53,965 nt of DNA from Aurantimonas coralicida (GCA_011050685.1 DRFF01000167.1:1-53965); one strand, 5' to 3'. Shown: positions 1-9,018, numbered from the stretch's first letter. The notes: generated from the sequence alone by a model not told the origin. Made by a program: numbers and translations.

Positions 1-183
1 CTCGGTGCTCCGCCTCCGCCACAGCCTACGGTCGACGAACCGGAAGTCTCGAAGCCGCCCGACATTCGCCCACCTTGCCCCTGCTGCGGTGGACGTATGA
101 CCATTGTCGGGATCTTCCTGCGCTGGCGACAGCCCCGAGGACCGCCATCTCGCCCATCACCGAACCGGGAGCCTTCGCCATGA
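1..183 (+). pseudogene. IS91-family transposase, C-terminal end (cut by window edge)
   Basis: Frame 1 is open from the window start to a TGA at 181-183. It encodes about 60 residues: a Pro-rich linker, then CPCCGGRM and a basic tail (FLRWRQPRGPP). The CPCCGGRM ribbon followed by a basic Pro-rich tail is characteristic of the extreme C-terminus of IS91-type rolling-circle (HUH, Y2) transposases. The catalytic part would lie to the left, outside the window, so I cannot tell whether the gene is intact. It marks the left border of the accessory genes that follow. Typed as pseudogene only because it is partial here. Confidence 0.7.
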
Positions 184-569
184 TCAGACATGGCACTGTA
201 CGATCAGCCGCCCGAGACGGCGCGTTTCAGGCCACAGGCATCCGCGTGCCGACCGCCGGTGTCGGCTTCCAAAGCGCGACCATCGTGCGCTCGCCAGCTT
301 TCCCACCACCCGCGTCACGTCGACAACGCAGGCGCCGCAGCACGAAATCAATGTCGATCGGTCCCGGCCGTACCTTGTCCCGGCACAGCCGTCAGCCGAA
401 AACCCCATAACTCAATGACCGACATCCCGCGGGTTCGTTCTTCGGCGACTTTCGTACGCCTCGCGGCGCCCGAAACCCTTCAAGTTTGCAGACCGACTGC
501 TTTAGGGAAGAACCCTTCGATAGTAGCCGTTCATCAGCGCCGCGCCAGCACGGTGCCAGGCACCGGTCG
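184..569. other. Intergenic, probable IS91 terminal region
   Basis: 386 bases without a convincing gene. The frames that stay open have no family resemblance and no good ribosome binding site. The stretch lies between the IS91 transposase stop and the convergent stop of the AddA-like gene, so it probably holds the terminal sequence of the IS91-type element. I could not define that end. Confidence 0.5.
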
Positions 570-3500
570 TCAGGCCGCGATCGGCTTCGGCGTAGGTGTA
601 ACCGCGACCACCCTGCCGCTCGTCATCAGCACGATCAGGCCCAGCTCCGCGCCCGTCATGTCGAGATAGGCTCGGACCTGCATCCGGTAGTGTTCCACCG
701 TCTGCTGATCCGAGGCGACGTCGCTCTTCCAGTCGACGATCACCGCGGGGCGTCCATCGGCCCCGGCCGTCAGCGCGTCGGCGATGCCGGCGGTCGCGAC
801 CAGCCCGGCGTCCTCCTCCCGAACGGCGTAGACCGGGAACTCGGCGAGCAGCGCCGGACGCAGCTCGGCGACCTGCGGAAGCGCCAGTGTCCGCACGACG
901 CAGTCCGCCAGCTCCTGCGGCGACAGCCCGTCGGCCGGATCTTCGACCGGGACCTTGCCGAGCGAGCGGATGAGATGGCCGGCGCGCTCCGCCAACCCTG
1001 CAAGCGCGTCGCCGGTCTCTCCGGTCAGCACCTCCTCCATCAGCTTGTGCAGGACGAGCCCGCGGTCGCGGCCGCCTTGGACCGGCGCCGCCTCGGGTCC
1101 GGTCGGTAGGCCCTCCTCGGACCCGGCCCAGACGGCGGCCTGCTCCTCGAGCAGCACCGGCCCAGCAGCACTCTCATCGCGGCTCGGGGCAAGCCAGACG
1201 AGGCTCGTCCGGCGGCCGATGATACCCGCGGCCTCCTCGGCGTATACCTCGCGCGTCTGCCCGTTGGCGGTGGCGGTTGGCAGCCCGATCGGATCGAGCG
1301 GCAGCTCCGATGGGTCGAACGCGGGCAGCTCGGTCAGCATCAGGTCGACCAGCCCGATCCAGGCCCCCTTGTGCGGCGTCACGTCGAGCCGAGGCAGGAT
1401 CAGAAGCTCGCGGGCGCGCGTCGCCGCCACATACCAGAGTCGTACGCGCTCGCGCTCGAGTTCGGCGACCTCGGCGTCGCGCGCCTCGTCGTAGCCGGTC
1501 GGCGCGACGCCGAGGACCGGGCAGTAGAAGGTATCGGTCTCCCGGTCGACGATCGCGCTGTCGGCGGCCATCACCCCGGTCATCGTGTTGACCGGGATGA
1601 TGGCCGGCCACTCGAGACCCTTGGCCGCGTGCATGGTGAAGAGCGCGACCGCCTCCTCCTGGGCGTCGGGCCGGCCCTCGACCGCCCGCGCCTCGTCTTC
1701 CCATGCGGCCGTCATCGCCTCGGAGAAGGCGCGCAGGCCGCGGACCGCGTAGCCCACCGCGAGGCTGAGGTAAAGGTCGACGTTGGCGAGCGCCCGCTCG
1801 GCCTGCCGGCGATGGCGGTCGAGCAGGATTGGCCTGACACGCATCACATCCACCGCCTGGGAGAGCAGGTCGTGGGGCGTCGTCGAGTTCACGCGCCGCT
1901 GGAGCGACTGCAGACGCCCGATAACGTTGCGCGCCAGCGGATGGCCGATCGCATCCAGGTCGACACCGAGGTCGAGGCGCGGGATCCGGTCGGCCTCGTC
2001 ATCAGAGCGGGGGAGCGACCAGACGATGTCGAGCAGTTCCTCCTCGGTCAGGCCGACCAGCGGGCCGCGCAGCAGCGCGCCGAAGGCGAGCGTGTCGCGG
2101 CGGTCGGCAAGCAAGCGGGTCAGAGCGATCAGGTCCTGTACCTCCTGGCGGCGGAACAGCCCCTTGCCGGCCTGGGTCGCGACCGGAACGCCGCGACGCT
2201 CGAGCGCCTCCTCGTACCGCCACAGTTCGGTGCCGGTGGGCGCGAGGAGGGCGATGTCGCCAGGCTGGCACGGACGCGTCATCCCCACCCCGCGGTCAAT
2301 AACCTGGTGGCTGCCGATAAGCCGGGCGCACAGCTCCGCCACCGCGTCCGCCTCGGCATCGCGCTGCCGCTCGACCTTGGCGTTGCCGTCCTCGTCCGCC
2401 GCCGCGACGTCGAGCGCGGCGACGCAGACGCCGCCGGCCGGATCGCCGTGGAAGGGATCGAGCCCGGTGAAGCCTGGCTGACCGTCGGCCGACAGGATCG
2501 CCTCGAAGCGCTCGTTGACGAAGGTAAGGATCGAGCCGCACGAGCGGAAGTTGGTCGAGATCGAGACGAGGCCGTCGGTGTCCTGCGCCGAAAAGGCGGT
2601 CCGCGCCTGGACGTAGGCGCCGACGTCGGCGCCGCGGAAGCGGTAGATTGCCTGCTTGGGATCACCCACCAGGAAAAGGGCGCCGGCCCGGATGCGGAAA
2701 GTGGTCCAGTCGCCCCCGCCTTCACCTGGATCGCCACACAGGCGCCAGAAGATCTCGGACTGGAGCGGGTCGGTGTCCTGGAACTCGTCGACCAGCACGC
2801 GCTGGTAGCGCCGCCCCAGGGCCTGACGGACATCTTCGTGGTCGCGTAGCATGTCGCGGGCCGCATGGATGAGGTCGTCGAAGTCGAGCTGCGCGCTCGC
2901 GCGCTTGTAGTCGCGGAAGCGATCCATGATAGGGCGGGCCTCCGCCATCAGGGCCGCCAGGGCGTGACCCGCGGCGGACTGGAGCAACGCGTTCCAGACG
3001 TTGCGACAGGCCTCGTAGAGATCCTTCGCCGTGTCGTTGAGCTGGTCGCCGTCCGTCTTCGAGAGACCGGCCGCCTTGGCGGCGGTGCCCCACTTGCCCT
3101 TCTTCGCGTAGGCCGAGAACGCACCCGCCTTGGTGCAGATGCCGGGATGCGGGCGCGAGGTCAGCAGCGCCACCAACCCGGCGGGCGTCGCCGCAACGCC
3201 AGCCGACGGGAGGGCGGCAGCCATCGCGGTCAGGCACTGCGCGATCTCCACCGTCTCGGGCTCGGTGGCCCCCGCGCCCGCGATGAACGACGAGAGGTCC
3301 CCGACCGCCTGGCAGAACGCCTGGAGCGCGGCCGGCAACGGTGTCACCGCCGGCGCCACCAGCGTCCGGCCACGGCGCAGGCTCCCCGCGATCCTGTGCA
3401 TCAGCTGGACCGTCTCGCCATCCTCGCGCAGCACCATCTCGGCGAGGACGCCGCCCTGCCCCGCCGACAGGCGCTCGCGCAGGAAGGCATCAACGATCTC

Positions 3501-3962
3501 GAGGAAGGCGAGATCGGCCTGGGCACCGTCCATCACCGTGGCACCCGGGTCGATGTCGGCCTCGACCGGATAGGGCTTGATCAGCCGCTGGCAGAATCCG
3601 TGGATCGTTGAGCACGTAATCTCGTCGATCGCAGCGCTGGCGGCCGCCAGGTTGGCGCGCTGCTCCTCCGAGAGCCCGTCCGGCAGGCCGACGCGAAGCT
3701 CCGGCGCGACATGGTCTGCGGCAAGGTCCTCGACGAACTGGCGCACCCGCGACAGCAGCTCGCTCGCCGCGAGCTCAGTGAAGGTCACCGCCGCGATGGC
3801 ACGCGGAGCGACGCCCTGCGCGAGCATGACGGCGACGCGGCCGGCCATGACCGCGGTCTTGCCCGAGCCGGCGCCGGCCTCGACCAGGATCGAGCGGTCA
3901 TGCCCGCTGATCGCGTCGCGACGCGCGGCGTCGTCCTTGAGAATCCTGACGGTGGTCATCAT
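570..3962 (-). CDS. AddA/UvrD-like helicase-nuclease
   Basis: 1130-aa superfamily 1A DNA helicase with a C-terminal nuclease domain, organised like AddA of the AddAB recombination nuclease. Walker A AGAGSGKT is at residues 29-36, then TIHGFCQRL, Walker B LVDEFQDT near 390, the motif III-like stretch VGDPKQAIYRFRGAD, the Q/NFRS-type motif STNFRS, motif V TMHAAKGLEW and motif VI LWYVAATRAREL. The nuclease motif VIVDWKSD is near residue 1075, with QVRAYL downstream, as in RecB-type PD-(D/E)XK domains. It should translocate on and degrade DNA ends together with the upstream AddB-like partner. Its ATG overlaps that partner's stop (ATGA), so the two are translationally coupled. It is the last gene of the operon that begins with the ubiquitin-like protein. 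Its length is close to ordinary AddA, so housekeeping AddA is possible, but the operon context argues for an accessory paralogue. Confidence 0.9.
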   Translation of the reverse strand: MMTTVRILKDDAARRDAISGHDRSILVEAGAGSGKTAVMAGRVAVMLAQGVAPRAIAAVTFTELAASELLSRVRQFVEDLAADHVAPELRVGLPDGLSEEQRANLAAASAAIDEITCSTIHGFCQRLIKPYPVEADIDPGATVMDGAQADLAFLEIVDAFLRERLSAGQGGVLAEMVLREDGETVQLMHRIAGSLRRGRTLVAPAVTPLPAALQAFCQAVGDLSSFIAGAGATEPETVEIAQCLTAMAAALPSAGVAATPAGLVALLTSRPHPGICTKAGAFSAYAKKGKWGTAAKAAGLSKTDGDQLNDTAKDLYEACRNVWNALLQSAAGHALAALMAEARPIMDRFRDYKRASAQLDFDDLIHAARDMLRDHEDVRQALGRRYQRVLVDEFQDTDPLQSEIFWRLCGDPGEGGGDWTTFRIRAGALFLVGDPKQAIYRFRGADVGAYVQARTAFSAQDTDGLVSISTNFRSCGSILTFVNERFEAILSADGQPGFTGLDPFHGDPAGGVCVAALDVAAADEDGNAKVERQRDAEADAVAELCARLIGSHQVIDRGVGMTRPCQPGDIALLAPTGTELWRYEEALERRGVPVATQAGKGLFRRQEVQDLIALTRLLADRRDTLAFGALLRGPLVGLTEEELLDIVWSLPRSDDEADRIPRLDLGVDLDAIGHPLARNVIGRLQSLQRRVNSTTPHDLLSQAVDVMRVRPILLDRHRRQAERALANVDLYLSLAVGYAVRGLRAFSEAMTAAWEDEARAVEGRPDAQEEAVALFTMHAAKGLEWPAIIPVNTMTGVMAADSAIVDRETDTFYCPVLGVAPTGYDEARDAEVAELERERVRLWYVAATRARELLILPRLDVTPHKGAWIGLVDLMLTELPAFDPSELPLDPIGLPTATANGQTREVYAEEAAGIIGRRTSLVWLAPSRDESAAGPVLLEEQAAVWAGSEEGLPTGPEAAPVQGGRDRGLVLHKLMEEVLTGETGDALAGLAERAGHLIRSLGKVPVEDPADGLSPQELADCVVRTLALPQVAELRPALLAEFPVYAVREEDAGLVATAGIADALTAGADGRPAVIVDWKSDVASDQQTVEHYRMQVRAYLDMTGAELGLIVLMTSGRVVAVTPTPKPIAA

Positions 3963-6607
3963 TCGGCCTCCCAGACCAGGGTGGCATCGCCCATCCGCTC
4001 GGCGGCGGCGGGCTTCTTTCGCTTGCAGTAGGTCGCGCCGGCGTTGGCAGGCAGGGCGAAGGCGAGGTCGTCATAGCCCCCGCCGGTGTCTGGCCCGGGC
4101 AGCGCCGCGCCGCCGGCGAGCGAGGTCCGCGCGGAACGCAGGTAGCCGGTCACCTCGGTCAGCGCGCCGCCAGGATCGTCGAGCTGCAGATCCAATGGCT
4201 CGCGCGGATACAGCAGCGAGGCGCTAATCTCCACGTCCTCGCCGAGGAGCTGCCGGACCGCGAAGGCGTAAAGGCAACGCTGCAGCTCCCGACCGCCGTC
4301 GAGGCGGATCGCGCCCCTCGGCGCCTTACCGGTCTTGTAGTCGCGCACCAGCGCGCGCTGGCCGTCGGCGGCGACGTCGAGCCGGTCGATGTAGCCCGCG
4401 ATGCAAAAGCCCGTGTCGGGGATCGTCACCGGCACCGACGCGTCCCAGGGGAGCGCGGCATCCGACTTGGGCTCGTAGCCGCCGAAGGGCACCTCACCGT
4501 AGGACACGGTGCCCGGAACGTGGGTGTCGTATTCCAGCGCGCGGGCCGAGAGAGCACGCGCCTCGCTAAGCGTGCGGCCCCAGATGACGTCGGGCGGGAC
4601 CGGTCGGCCGGCCTCCCACTCCGCCGCGACCGCAGCGGACGCGTCGGCCACGGCGGCCTCGATCGCGGCGGTGTCGGCCTGCACCAGACCGCCCGACGCC
4701 TCCAGCAGGCGCAGCGCACGGTCGAGGACCATGTGGACGAGGTCGCCGGTCTGAAGCGGATCGAGGACGAGCGGCTCGGCGCTGGACTGCGGCGCCTTCC
4801 AACCGAACGCGTAGCGCCAGACGAAGCCGAGCGGGTTGCGGAGCAGGGCCTTGAGCGAGCTCGCGGACTGAGTCCGCTCGAGGATCGCGCTGATGAGCGG
4901 ATGGTCGGTGCGGACCATGCCATCGTGCGGCGTGACCTCCTCCAGCCGCCAGTCGCGCCAGCAGGCCTTGGCACCCGCCGCCTGGAGCTCGGCGTCGAAT
5001 TCCTGCGGCCGGGCCATGAGGCGGTCGGTCTCGCTGAACGCATGCCCGGGGACCGCGTTGCGGCGAAGATAGGCCTCGTCGCCGTGGTCGGCGAGCAGCG
5101 GGCTTCGGCCGAGCAGGCGGCCGTCCCTGTCGCGCCGGGCGCGCGACAGGACGACCTCGCCCGAGGTGGTCGCCAGGATCGTCCTGAAGTCGCGGCGGTC
5201 GGCCAAGGTGACGGACAGCGGATCAAGCTCGGCGGTGGGAATGACGTGATCCGGGATCAGGCGGTCCTCGGAGATGCCGCGCGGCCAACGCGACGAGTTC
5301 AGGCCGAGGAGGCGAACGTGGAGGCGCGGCGAAGCCGCCAGAGCGCTGGCGGGCATCCAGGCAACGGAGACGCAGGCATCGAGACCATCGTCCTGCTTCA
5401 GCGATCCGAGCGTCACGTCGATCGACGCGGCCGGTCCGGCGAGTAGCGCCTTGCGCCAGATCGTCAGCGCGCGACCCTTCAGGAAGGCCTCGCCGACCGC
5501 GGGGGCGGCGTCCGACCCCTGCGCCAGGATGGAGACCGCGTCGCGCAGAGCGGGCGTGTGGTCGAGACCGTCCGGCCAGTCCCCGGGCGTCAGGCGAGCG
5601 AAAAGGCGGTTCCATGCCCCGGACGTCGAGAGCGGAGCGTTGCTCGGGAGCACGCGCAGCCAGCCGTCGGGCAGCGACGAGAGCGGCGCCGAGTCTTGGC
5701 ACAGCGCCGCGAGGCGGCGCAGGCGCGTCTGAGTGATCCCGCGCACGACGATGTCGGCGAGCGCCGCGGCCGCCTGCCCGTTTCGCGTCGTCACGGTGTG
5801 GACGCCGTGCACGAAGTGGAGATCGATGTTGGCGTCGGCGCGCAGTGCCAGGAAGTGGTCGTCGTAGTCGGCGGGAGACGCCGTCGCAATGGCGATGTCG
5901 GACGCATCGACGCCGGACGCCAGCAGCGACCGCGCCCAGCGCATCGCCTCGATGGCCTCGTGATAGGAGGTCGCAGCGCTGACGGCGGGCACCACCGGAT
6001 CCTCGGCGGGCGCGCTGGCGACAATCACGGCCGCGTCAAGCCAGTCGGGCACCAAGCGCGGACCGGCGGTCCAGGTCACCGGGATGTGCTGGGCGAGCAG
6101 GCCAACAAGCGGGCGCCAGCACGGGGAGATCTCGGTCAGCCCGTCGAACTCGACCGCACCGATCACCGCCGGCGCATGCGCGATCCGGGCCGTGGCCGCC
6201 GCGACGATGTCGACGGGGCGCATCATCCCCTCGGGAAGCTCCGCAAGAACCGCCGCCTCGAGGCGCGCGATGGCGTCGAGCCGCGGATGGTCCAAAGCGC
6301 GGGCGGCGAGATCGATGCCGGCACGCCAGGCCTTGTGCAGCGTGTCGCCAGCCGCACCGACCATGCCGGGTAGCCCCTTAATGCTCTCCAGCTCGCCCAT
6401 CGGCGTCACCGGCAGGACCGCCTGGATCGCCTCCCGCAGGCTCTCGTCGTCGATCGGTCGAGCGAAGCCCCCAGCCAGGCGGGCCGCTGCCTGCTCGAAG
6501 GACATGATCTGGACGCCGTGGCGACTGTCGCGCGCCGCACAGAAGCGGGCCTCGCGCATGGCGAGCCGGCCATGAACGACAAGAGTGTATCGACTCGCAT
6601 TGACCAT
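3959..6607 (-). CDS. AddB-like PD-(D/E)XK nuclease
   Basis: About 882 aa. The start is set at the ATG at 6607, preceded by a GAGAGG ribosome binding site; the open frame continues 52 codons further upstream but that part does not look coding. A C-terminal RecB-type nuclease domain is clear: a GYIDRLDV strand, then VRDYKTGK near residue 756 and a following RELQRCLYAFAV helix. The N-terminal two thirds resembles the helicase-like scaffold of AddB proteins, but I see no Walker A P-loop. The four-cysteine Fe-S cluster of classical AddB is also not evident, since only isolated Cys occur near the C-terminus. It presumably forms a heterodimer with the AddA-like protein. It lies 64 bp downstream of the DUF6527 gene, with no terminator in between. 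Confidence 0.85.
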   Translation of the reverse strand: MVNASRYTLVVHGRLAMREARFCAARDSRHGVQIMSFEQAAARLAGGFARPIDDESLREAIQAVLPVTPMGELESIKGLPGMVGAAGDTLHKAWRAGIDLAARALDHPRLDAIARLEAAVLAELPEGMMRPVDIVAAATARIAHAPAVIGAVEFDGLTEISPCWRPLVGLLAQHIPVTWTAGPRLVPDWLDAAVIVASAPAEDPVVPAVSAATSYHEAIEAMRWARSLLASGVDASDIAIATASPADYDDHFLALRADANIDLHFVHGVHTVTTRNGQAAAALADIVVRGITQTRLRRLAALCQDSAPLSSLPDGWLRVLPSNAPLSTSGAWNRLFARLTPGDWPDGLDHTPALRDAVSILAQGSDAAPAVGEAFLKGRALTIWRKALLAGPAASIDVTLGSLKQDDGLDACVSVAWMPASALAASPRLHVRLLGLNSSRWPRGISEDRLIPDHVIPTAELDPLSVTLADRRDFRTILATTSGEVVLSRARRDRDGRLLGRSPLLADHGDEAYLRRNAVPGHAFSETDRLMARPQEFDAELQAAGAKACWRDWRLEEVTPHDGMVRTDHPLISAILERTQSASSLKALLRNPLGFVWRYAFGWKAPQSSAEPLVLDPLQTGDLVHMVLDRALRLLEASGGLVQADTAAIEAAVADASAAVAAEWEAGRPVPPDVIWGRTLSEARALSARALEYDTHVPGTVSYGEVPFGGYEPKSDAALPWDASVPVTIPDTGFCIAGYIDRLDVAADGQRALVRDYKTGKAPRGAIRLDGGRELQRCLYAFAVRQLLGEDVEISASLLYPREPLDLQLDDPGGALTEVTGYLRSARTSLAGGAALPGPDTGGGYDDLAFALPANAGATYCKRKKPAAAERMGDATLVWEAE

Positions 6608-6671
6608 CTTGGGCCTCTCGGTTTTCACGCGCCGCTTGAAATCGTTCGAAATAGGCGGCGCGTCTTGCTCT

Positions 6672-7073
6672 TTATCCGGTGAGGCTGTTCCACAGTTGCT
6701 TGATCCAGTCGATGAAGGCCTTGCCTCGCGTGGGCTTTGGCCCGCGCTTAAGGAGGCGATCATAATCCCGGCCCGCCTCGATCTGCCTTTGGGTCATCTT
6801 GCCGGCCCACTGTATGCGACCCCGCTTGATTATGTAGTGGGAACCGCAGGGAAAATCATGATTGCCAATCGACGGCCAGATTGATGGCTCGTCGTTCTCC
6901 ATAATCAGTTCGTATTCTGTTGCAACAAGCGGGGTCGTCACCTCCTCGCCGCATCCGCAGGCACAATTGTGGAGCGCGACCTGGCATTCGTGCGAGACAT
7001 ACAGAATCCCGTCCTCGAGTTGCTCGGGAATTTCTTTCAAGAAGACTGGGCGGAGGCGGGCGATGCGAGCCAT
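6672..7073 (-). CDS. DUF6527 family protein of ubiquitin-like operon
   Basis: 133 aa. The sequence matches DUF6527 as I know it: GILYVSHECQVALHNCACGC near the N-terminus, then WPSIGNHDFPCGSHYIIKRG. Cys30, His35, Cys37, Cys39, Cys41, Cys76 and His79 could bind one or two metal ions, probably zinc. This family is found with bacterial multiubiquitin proteins and ThiF/E1 enzymes; its role in conjugation or deconjugation is not something I can read from the sequence. The start codon overlaps the stop of the E1-like gene by one base (TAATG), so the two are coupled. The C-terminus is basic and may contact nucleic acid or partner proteins. Confidence 0.85.
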   Translation of the reverse strand: MARIARLRPVFLKEIPEQLEDGILYVSHECQVALHNCACGCGEEVTTPLVATEYELIMENDEPSIWPSIGNHDFPCGSHYIIKRGRIQWAGKMTQRQIEAGRDYDRLLKRGPKPTRGKAFIDWIKQLWNSLTG

Positions 7074-8260
7074 TACATCTTCCGATTCGTAATCATGTTG
7101 CCCTCAATCATATACGTCGAGTTCCTCTCGTTTCGCTCGTCGCGATAGAAGCCTGACCAACGCTTCCATCGCGCGATCGCCATGATGGCGTTCAGGGAAT
7201 TGAGCTCTGCGATCTGGATCTCTGTCGCGTAGACATTGTCCTCCTTGTCGTCGTCCCCGAACGAAAGGTAGTTCGCGACCTCCTCCCACTGCGTCCCCGG
7301 CGCGATAAAGGTCGCACGAGCACATCCGTCGAGCGTGTCATCCTCCAGTCCGAGTCCGATGCCCGTGTCGATGAACGGGACGCCTAGGCGGTGCAGGCCC
7401 TCGGCGATCGCCCGTCGCGACGAGCCCTTGTCGACGCACACGAAGACGAAATCGTAATCTGTGAACTGATCGATGTTCTCGGTGTTCACCCTGACCGGAT
7501 ACGACTTCACACCCTTGTGCATGCGTCGATACAGCTCGCCATAATAATCCACCTTGCGCGGAAAATCCTTAGCGAGCGCCAGATCCGGCGGACCCGGCGA
7601 GCGGAAAAGATTGTGGTTCAGCAGTTGGTCGTCGTCGAACAGGTTGATCTCGGCCATGCGAGTTTTGGCGACGAGATCGAGCAGATATGCGCCGGTGCCA
7701 CCGAGGCCGATGATGGCGATGCGTCCCTTCAGCTTGCGATTGGCCGCGACGATGCCGTAGCGGGCTGACGCCGAGTCAGGGATCGCGAAGGGGCTGTCGT
7801 CGTCGACGCTCTCCACCTTGGCGCCCGTGCGGGCATTGGCGGTCTTGTCGTGCGACCGCGCGGCCCCGCCGAGGTGAGACTCGTAGGTGACCACCTTGTC
7901 GTAGATGTTGGCATACTTGCCGGCGCCCTCCGGCTTCGACGAGAAATAATGCCCGACCTTGATGTCCATGCCGACGGTCGCCGGTTGGCTGTTGTTGATG
8001 ATGTTAGTCATCGGCGTGCCGTCGCGGTGGCACGGGATCTCGCCGGTGAAATACATGGTGTGGTCGGCCTGCGGGGTGGACGTCAGGCCGCCAGGACCGA
8101 GCGAAAGCGCGCAGACGAGCGTGCCGCGGTCGAGCGACTTGTCACTCTTCACGTAAGGTACGCTGTGGACGAGGAGGATGAGCTCGCGGATCTCGAGCTC
8201 AAACCCCTCGTCCTGCAGCCGCTTCAGGTTCGGATCACGACTTATCAGATCGGCGGACAT
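7073..8260 (-). CDS. ThiF/E1-like adenylyltransferase of bacterial ubiquitin-like operon
   Basis: 395 aa from the ATG at 8260, which has a GGGATGG ribosome binding site; a longer reading from 8320 would overlap the upstream gene more deeply. The C-terminal half is a ThiF/E1 Rossmann domain: IAIIGLGGTGAY at residues 181-192 binds ATP, then NLFDDD near 207-211 and the NHNLFR segment (215-220) expected of E1 enzymes. FVCVDKG follows. It should adenylate the C-terminus of the ubiquitin-like protein encoded upstream. The N-terminal ~175 residues match the domain usually fused to these enzymes (DUF6791-like); it contains GEIPCHRDG with Cys77. No separate E2-like gene is present in the operon, so this domain or a free cysteine may carry the transfer step (inference). 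Cys50, Cys77 and the Cys in LDGCARAT are candidates. Confidence 0.87.
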   Translation of the reverse strand: MSADLISRDPNLKRLQDEGFELEIRELILLVHSVPYVKSDKSLDRGTLVCALSLGPGGLTSTPQADHTMYFTGEIPCHRDGTPMTNIINNSQPATVGMDIKVGHYFSSKPEGAGKYANIYDKVVTYESHLGGAARSHDKTANARTGAKVESVDDDSPFAIPDSASARYGIVAANRKLKGRIAIIGLGGTGAYLLDLVAKTRMAEINLFDDDQLLNHNLFRSPGPPDLALAKDFPRKVDYYGELYRRMHKGVKSYPVRVNTENIDQFTDYDFVFVCVDKGSSRRAIAEGLHRLGVPFIDTGIGLGLEDDTLDGCARATFIAPGTQWEEVANYLSFGDDDKEDNVYATEIQIAELNSLNAIMAIARWKRWSGFYRDERNERNSTYMIEGNMITNRKM

Positions 8261-8894
8261 TGAAGACCATCCCGTTCTTGACTGCGATCTTCTCACCCTC
8301 AACGAGGTCGCCTTCGGCATCGTGGACGCCCTTCAAGTAGGTGATGGTATACTTGAAGTTCTCGAAGTCAGCGTCGGGGTAGGCGATCGACGCGATCTCC
8401 CGATACGTATGCTTCCTCCTCGGCACGGTCCGCGTGCGGCCATTGACCTTGATGGCAACGGTCTTCGCTTCGCGGCTGCGAATGCGCTCGACGCCGTTGT
8501 CGCTGAGCGTCACCTCGCCGTCCCAGGGGATCACCGTGTCACCGGCGCTATCGAGTATCAGCTCGAGGTCACCATCGATGTTGGCGTAGCGGTGGATGTC
8601 AGCTGCTGAGACGGTCGGCGCGCCCCACTCCCAGCCCCGCTCGTTGACGGTGAAGGTGTATATCCGGTCGCCACGTGACGAGAGGAAAACGGCTTCCGCG
8701 CCGTTCTCTAAGGTGACCTCGTCCTCAAGACCGATCGAGCGGCCGGTGCCGTCGGCAATCTGGATGAGGACGAAGTCGCTTGCCGGCATCAGCCCCGCGA
8801 CCTCGCGGACCTGGCTGCCTTCGACTACCCCGTCGTCCGACCCGTAGGCGGTACCATCGACGGTGAACTTAAACTTCCTGTGCCCGTGGGCCAT
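8235..8894 (-). CDS. Multiubiquitin-type protein with three beta-grasp domains
   Basis: 219 aa, built as three successive ubiquitin-like beta-grasp units at about residues 6-71, 77-137 and 145-213. Each opens with a strand such as RKFKFTVDG, IYTFTVNER or VAIKVNGRT, and units 1 and 3 close with an acidic loop and a hydrophobic strand. Acidic loops (NIDGDLELILD and YPDADFENF) could bind divalent cations, as reported for three-domain bacterial ubiquitin-like proteins. The chain ends FNVRRSDKS rather than in Gly-Gly, the kind of C-terminus seen in this multiubiquitin family. It is the first gene of the five-gene operon, with an AGGAG ribosome binding site before ATG 8894, and it overlaps the E1-like gene by 26 bp. 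Confidence 0.87.
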   Translation of the reverse strand: MAHGHRKFKFTVDGTAYGSDDGVVEGSQVREVAGLMPASDFVLIQIADGTGRSIGLEDEVTLENGAEAVFLSSRGDRIYTFTVNERGWEWGAPTVSAADIHRYANIDGDLELILDSAGDTVIPWDGEVTLSDNGVERIRSREAKTVAIKVNGRTRTVPRRKHTYREIASIAYPDADFENFKYTITYLKGVHDAEGDLVEGEKIAVKNGMVFNVRRSDKS

Positions 8895-8956
8895 GATATC
8901 GCTCCTGTTGCGTAGACTCTTGATCCCGCGTCTGTGGTGGACTAGGATTATGAATG

Positions 8957-9018
8957 AGTCCCGATGTGGACAAGTCTACACTTGGACTATAACGAAATTC
9001 AAGTCCAATATTAGACTT
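8957..9018. promoter_or_regulatory. Paired palindromic operator between ubiquitin-like operon and toxin-antitoxin pair
   Basis: Within the 140-bp divergent intergenic region, 8972-8988 reads AAGTCTACACTTGGACT and 9001-9018 reads AAGTCCAATATTAGACTT. Both follow the palindrome AGTCYA-N-TRGACT; the second is symmetric except for one base pair. Their centres lie about 29.5 bp apart, close to three helical turns. A further overlapping half-site pair GTCC-N6-GGAC sits at 8958-8971. The second palindrome ends just before the antitoxin ribosome binding site, so binding would block the antitoxin promoter. Binding by the Xre-type antitoxin is inferred. Confidence 0.6.

Noticed and set aside
570-6607. 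Housekeeping addAB
   Set aside because: Motifs fit, but the AddB-like partner lacks an evident P-loop and Fe-S cysteines and the genes form an operon with a ubiquitin-like system, so I treat it as an accessory AddAB-like pair; not excluded.
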